Assembly: GCA_032250555.1 (NCBI GenBank)
Contig: JAVVFI010000239.1
Coordinates: 1-8,659, forward strand
Direction: 5' to 3'
Source: NIOZ-UU13 sp032250555
Lineage (GTDB): Bacteria; Planctomycetota; Phycisphaerae; Sedimentisphaerales; Anaerobacaceae
Length of the DNA: 8,659 nucleotides
Shown here piece after piece: positions 7,255-8,659 of this stretch (position 1 is the first letter of the stretch; every line of letters begins with the position of its first letter). Under the pieces are notes generated by a model. That model saw only the letters and a program-made list of their open reading frames with translations, ran no database searches and was not told the DNA's origin. Made by a program: the position numbers and the translations under genes.

Positions 7255-7319
7255 ATTATAATTTCGTTTTTCATCTTTTCAATTTTTAGAGCCATGGGTC
7301 AGATAGGAGGAAATGATCT

Positions 7320-7409
7320 GTGGCTTTTGTTCTGCGCCTGAATTTCCAAAATCGGATTAGAATTGGTTTTGTTCCGGCTTCGCAAGAGGGCTATGAGGCA
7401 ACAACGTGA
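7320..7409 (+). CDS. Doubtful 29-codon reading frame behind a strong Shine-Dalgarno
   Basis: AGGAGG at 7305-7310 lies 9 bases before a GTG that opens a 29-codon frame ending TGA at 7407-7409. The peptide begins VAFVLRLNFQNRIRIG. It shows no recognisable domain or signal. The ribosome-binding site is the main reason to list it; a purine-rich match in an AT-rich gap can be chance. A closer ATG at 7313 is only 2 bases from the site and gives 15 codons in another frame. Confidence 0.15.
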   Translation: MAFVLRLNFQNRIRIGFVPASQEGYEATT

Positions 7410-7422
7410 CTTTGTTTTTTTT
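7400..7422 (+). terminator. Weak terminator-like element after the catabolic cluster
   Basis: AACAA (7400-7404) can pair with TTGTT (7412-7416), and the run of eight T at 7415-7422 overlaps the right arm. The stem is only 5 bp and AT-rich, so it would be a poor intrinsic terminator, but it is the only T-run with an adjacent dyad downstream of the stop at 7254. Confidence 0.25.
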
Positions 7423-7619
7423 AAGACTCTCCGCTGCCATTTATTTTCGAATTACTTATTTGTTTATATGCGTTACTGAATCTTAGCGACAAAATTCTCG
7501 TTATTGATATTTACCGATCAGTTATTTCTCATATGCGAGAGAAGTATGTATATTGGAACGCCTGCCTACGGAAAGTTTCAGTTTATTTAAACAACCTAAG
7601 GCATTGCTAATAAAGGCGT

Positions 7620-7649
7620 TGTGCTCGCTCAGCCTATCGGGAGAGCACA
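7620..7649 (+). other. Stable hairpin in the intergenic region
   Basis: TGTGCTC (7620-7626) pairs perfectly with GAGCACA (7643-7649). After one G-A mismatch the stem continues with CTC (7628-7630) against GGG (7639-7641, including one G-U), leaving an 8-base loop. No T-run follows. It could be a structured 5' leader, part of a small RNA, or a protein-binding dyad. It shares the TTGTGC/GCACA arms with the element at 7705-7726. Confidence 0.45.
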
Positions 7650-7704
7650 GACTCTAAATATCAGGAACACCGATTGCATTAAGAGATAAGCGGCAGTATT
7701 TGTA

Positions 7705-7726
7705 TTGTGCATAGTTCTAAGCACAA
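7705..7726. promoter_or_regulatory. 22-base dyad, candidate operator upstream of the response regulator gene
   Basis: The half-sites TTGTGC (7705-7710) and GCACAA (7721-7726) flank TAG (7712-7714) and CTA (7717-7719). Nine of the 11 base pairs of the dyad are symmetric; only the A-A pair and the central T-T pair break it. Its size and symmetry suit a dimeric helix-turn-helix regulator, and it lies about 85 bases before the start at 7813. The binding protein is unknown. Confidence 0.4.
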
Positions 7727-7812
7727 CTGATTTCGGAGCCAAAAAGAGAGGATTGAAGATAGTCTGTGATGGTATAAATGATAAATCTCGATTGATTTTT
7801 TTGAGGTGAATT

Positions 7813-8217
7813 ATGGAAAAAGCGAAGATTATGGTTGTGGATGACGACGCCGATTATGTCTATTTAGTTAAAACACTTTTGGAAAATGAGCGTTATAATG
7901 TGATCACTGCCGGTGACAAAACGGAAGGTATGGAAAAAATCAGGGCTGAAAAACCGGATTTAGCTATACTGGATGTTATGATGGACGTTTGGAATGATGG
8001 CTTTGAAATGTCCAGAGAATTGAAGAGAGATACCCAACTTAAAAGTATGCCTGTGCTTATGCTGACATCGGTCGAGAAGAAGACCGGCATAGATTTCAAA
8101 TCTGCTGTTGGTGATCCTGTCTGGTTGCCGGTTGACGTGTTCCTGAGTAAACCGGTAGAACCTCAGACTCTGCTTGCAGAGGTCAAAATGCTATTATCAA
8201 ATAATGCTGAGAATTGA
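7813..8217 (+). CDS. Single-domain response regulator (receiver only)
   Basis: The 134 residues form one CheY-like receiver domain with no output domain. The acidic Mg2+ pocket is D10-D11-D12 (VVDDDAD), the phosphoacceptor is D54 (AILDVMM), the switch Thr is T85 (LMLTS) and the conserved Lys is K113 (FLSKP), so phosphorylation should work. The Thr-to-Lys distance is 28 residues against 22 in CheY: an extended segment (KKTGIDFKS...GDPVWLPVDVF) lies between beta4 and beta5, the face that often contacts partners. GAGGTG (7803-7808) is a good ribosome-binding site 4 bases before the ATG. Such proteins relay phosphate to, or act allosterically on, a partner kinase or effector. No histidine kinase or phosphotransferase is in the window, so its partner may be encoded downstream or elsewhere. 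The next gene starts 100 bases later on the same strand. Confidence 0.93.
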   Translation: MEKAKIMVVDDDADYVYLVKTLLENERYNVITAGDKTEGMEKIRAEKPDLAILDVMMDVWNDGFEMSRELKRDTQLKSMPVLMLTSVEKKTGIDFKSAVGDPVWLPVDVFLSKPVEPQTLLAEVKMLLSNNAEN

Positions 8218-8317
8218 GCTGGTATCGGAAAAAACAGATTTCTCAAAAGAGCTTATCGGCTAATCAGGCTAAGGCGGATAACCGATTAGGTCACCTGAAG
8301 TATATCAGTTAGAAAAG

Positions 8318-8569
8318 ATGAAAGAAGAATACAAAGCGAAAATCCGGAAAATCATCGGCACAATGCAGTGCCCGAAGGATTTCAAATGTGCAGAAGGTGG
8401 ATTTGAGAATCTGTGCAAAGCCAGGAGCTTCGGCGGCGAGCGATTTCTCCAGTGTCTCGAAGAGACATCTCCTCCTTGTCCATTTGCTGGAGTATATAAT
8501 AATGGTTTTCAAATGCATTTCTGTCGGTGCCCGTTACGCGTTTATTTGGCACAGAATCTAAGAAAGTAG
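8318..8569 (+). CDS. Cysteine-rich small protein, possibly metal- or Fe-S-binding
   Basis: The protein has 83 residues, seven of them Cys: C18, C24, C33, C46, C54, C69 and C71 (C-x5-C-x8-C-x12-C-x7-C-x14-C-x-C). It starts with a charged helix (MKEEYKAKIRKI), then CPKDFKC, a FENLCKA segment, FLQCLEE, PPCPF and FCRCPLRVYLAQNL. There is no signal peptide or membrane segment, so it should be cytoplasmic, where so many Cys argue for a bound metal or cluster rather than disulfides. The layout resembles short Cys-rich proteins annotated only as 'cytosolic protein' in anaerobic bacteria, which I recall lying near signalling genes; that is memory, not a search. The ribosome-binding site is weak (GAAAAG next to the ATG), so the start is less certain. 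The regular Cys pattern and clean length support a real gene. Confidence 0.75.
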   Translation: MKEEYKAKIRKIIGTMQCPKDFKCAEGGFENLCKARSFGGERFLQCLEETSPPCPFAGVYNNGFQMHFCRCPLRVYLAQNLRK

Positions 8570-8572
8570 TTT

Positions 8573-8597
8573 CTAAGGTCAGCACAGAAGCCCTTAG
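8573..8597 (+). terminator. Possible hairpin after the Cys-rich gene
   Basis: CTAAGG (8573-8578) is complementary to CCTTAG (8592-8597) across a 13-base loop, starting 4 bases after the stop. There is no T-run behind it, so an intrinsic terminator is only one option. Confidence 0.25.
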
Positions 8598-8630
8598 CTA
8601 CTCATTTAATGTCGATTGCAGAGAAAACAG

Positions 8631-8659
8631 ATGAACCTCCCAGCAAGTGCCCGTCATTT
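8631..8659 (+). other. Possible start of a further gene, cut by the window edge
   Basis: An ATG at 8631 opens a frame that stays open to the end of the window (9 full codons, MNLPASARH). There is no convincing ribosome-binding site and too little sequence to judge. If real, it would be the next gene after the regulator and Cys-rich pair. Confidence 0.12.

Larger units (their letters stand above)
7255..7812. other. 558-base intergenic region with no convincing gene
   Basis: This gap separates the catabolic cluster from the regulator module and looks more AT-rich than its flanks. I see no tRNA, no known riboswitch signature and no substantial reading frame. It contains a weak terminator-like element (7400-7422), a 10-bp hairpin with one mismatch (7620-7649) and a 22-base dyad (7705-7726), listed separately. 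It probably holds the 3' end of the operon and the control region of the response regulator gene. Confidence 0.7.

Noticed and set aside
6102..7295. A 397-codon open frame on the - strand, antisense to the creatininase-like half of the fusion gene.
   Set aside because: It lies almost wholly opposite a gene with clear family motifs, shows no recognisable domain or ribosome-binding site, and its Ser/Pro/Arg-rich composition is typical of antisense translation.
7753..7778. TTGAAG (7753-7758) and TATAAA (7773-7778) as a promoter for the response regulator.
   Set aside because: The spacing is 14 bases, too short for a standard sigma70 promoter.
7255..7812. Possible tRNA, riboswitch, CRISPR or insertion-sequence content in the long gap.
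   Set aside because: No cloverleaf, known aptamer signature, regularly spaced repeats, terminal inverted repeats or transposase remnant could be seen by eye.
8255..8289. Complementary pieces ATCGG/CCGAT and CTAATC/GATTAG between the regulator and the Cys-rich gene.
   Set aside because: The two short pairings compete with each other, are only 5-6 bp and have no T-run, so no defined structure can be claimed.

Overview
The window is bacterial and every supported gene is on the + strand. Secreted carbohydrate-type enzymes with twin-arginine (Tat) leaders, two multidomain hydrolase fusions, a PhoPQ-related (PqaA-type) hydrolase and moderate GC content suggest a Planctomycetota member, perhaps an anaerobic Phycisphaerae/Sedimentisphaerales lineage. 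A related PVC-group bacterium cannot be excluded. This placement is inferred from gene content, because the window holds no rRNA or other marker gene.

Positions 2-7254 form a compact catabolic-looking cluster, probably one or two operons. It contains: (1) the 3' part of a fusion between a sugar-isomerase-like TIM barrel and a neutral-ceramidase-like metallohydrolase, cut by the left edge; (2) a small secreted protein made of two equal-length tandem copies of one 144-residue unit; (3) a Tat-exported Gfo/Idh/MocA oxidoreductase; (4) a Tat-exported, probably lipid-anchored xylose-isomerase-like TIM barrel with a complete E-D-H-E metal site; (5) a secreted fusion of a PhoPQ-related alpha/beta hydrolase with a creatininase-family metallohydrolase. 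Gaps between the last four are 12-48 bases and most genes have clear Shine-Dalgarno sequences. A plausible joint role is extracytoplasmic breakdown of a modified sugar conjugate: redox chemistry on the sugar ring (Gfo/Idh/MocA), isomerisation, epimerisation or lyase chemistry (TIM barrel), and ester or amide cleavage (the two fusions). The substrate cannot be read from the sequence.

Positions 7255-7812 are a 558-base gap, visibly more AT-rich than the cluster. It holds two dyad-symmetric elements sharing TTGTGC/GCACA half-sites about 80 bases apart, a weak terminator-like element and one doubtful short reading frame.

Positions 7813-8569 hold a different module: a single-domain response regulator with intact phosphorylation residues, followed 100 bases later by an 83-residue cysteine-rich small protein. 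No histidine kinase lies inside the window.

The most interesting points are the two hydrolase fusions, substituted active-site positions in the first one (His to Cys in the TIM barrel, nucleophilic Ser to Asn in the ceramidase-like part), the exact internal duplication in the second gene, and the paired dyads upstream of the regulator.
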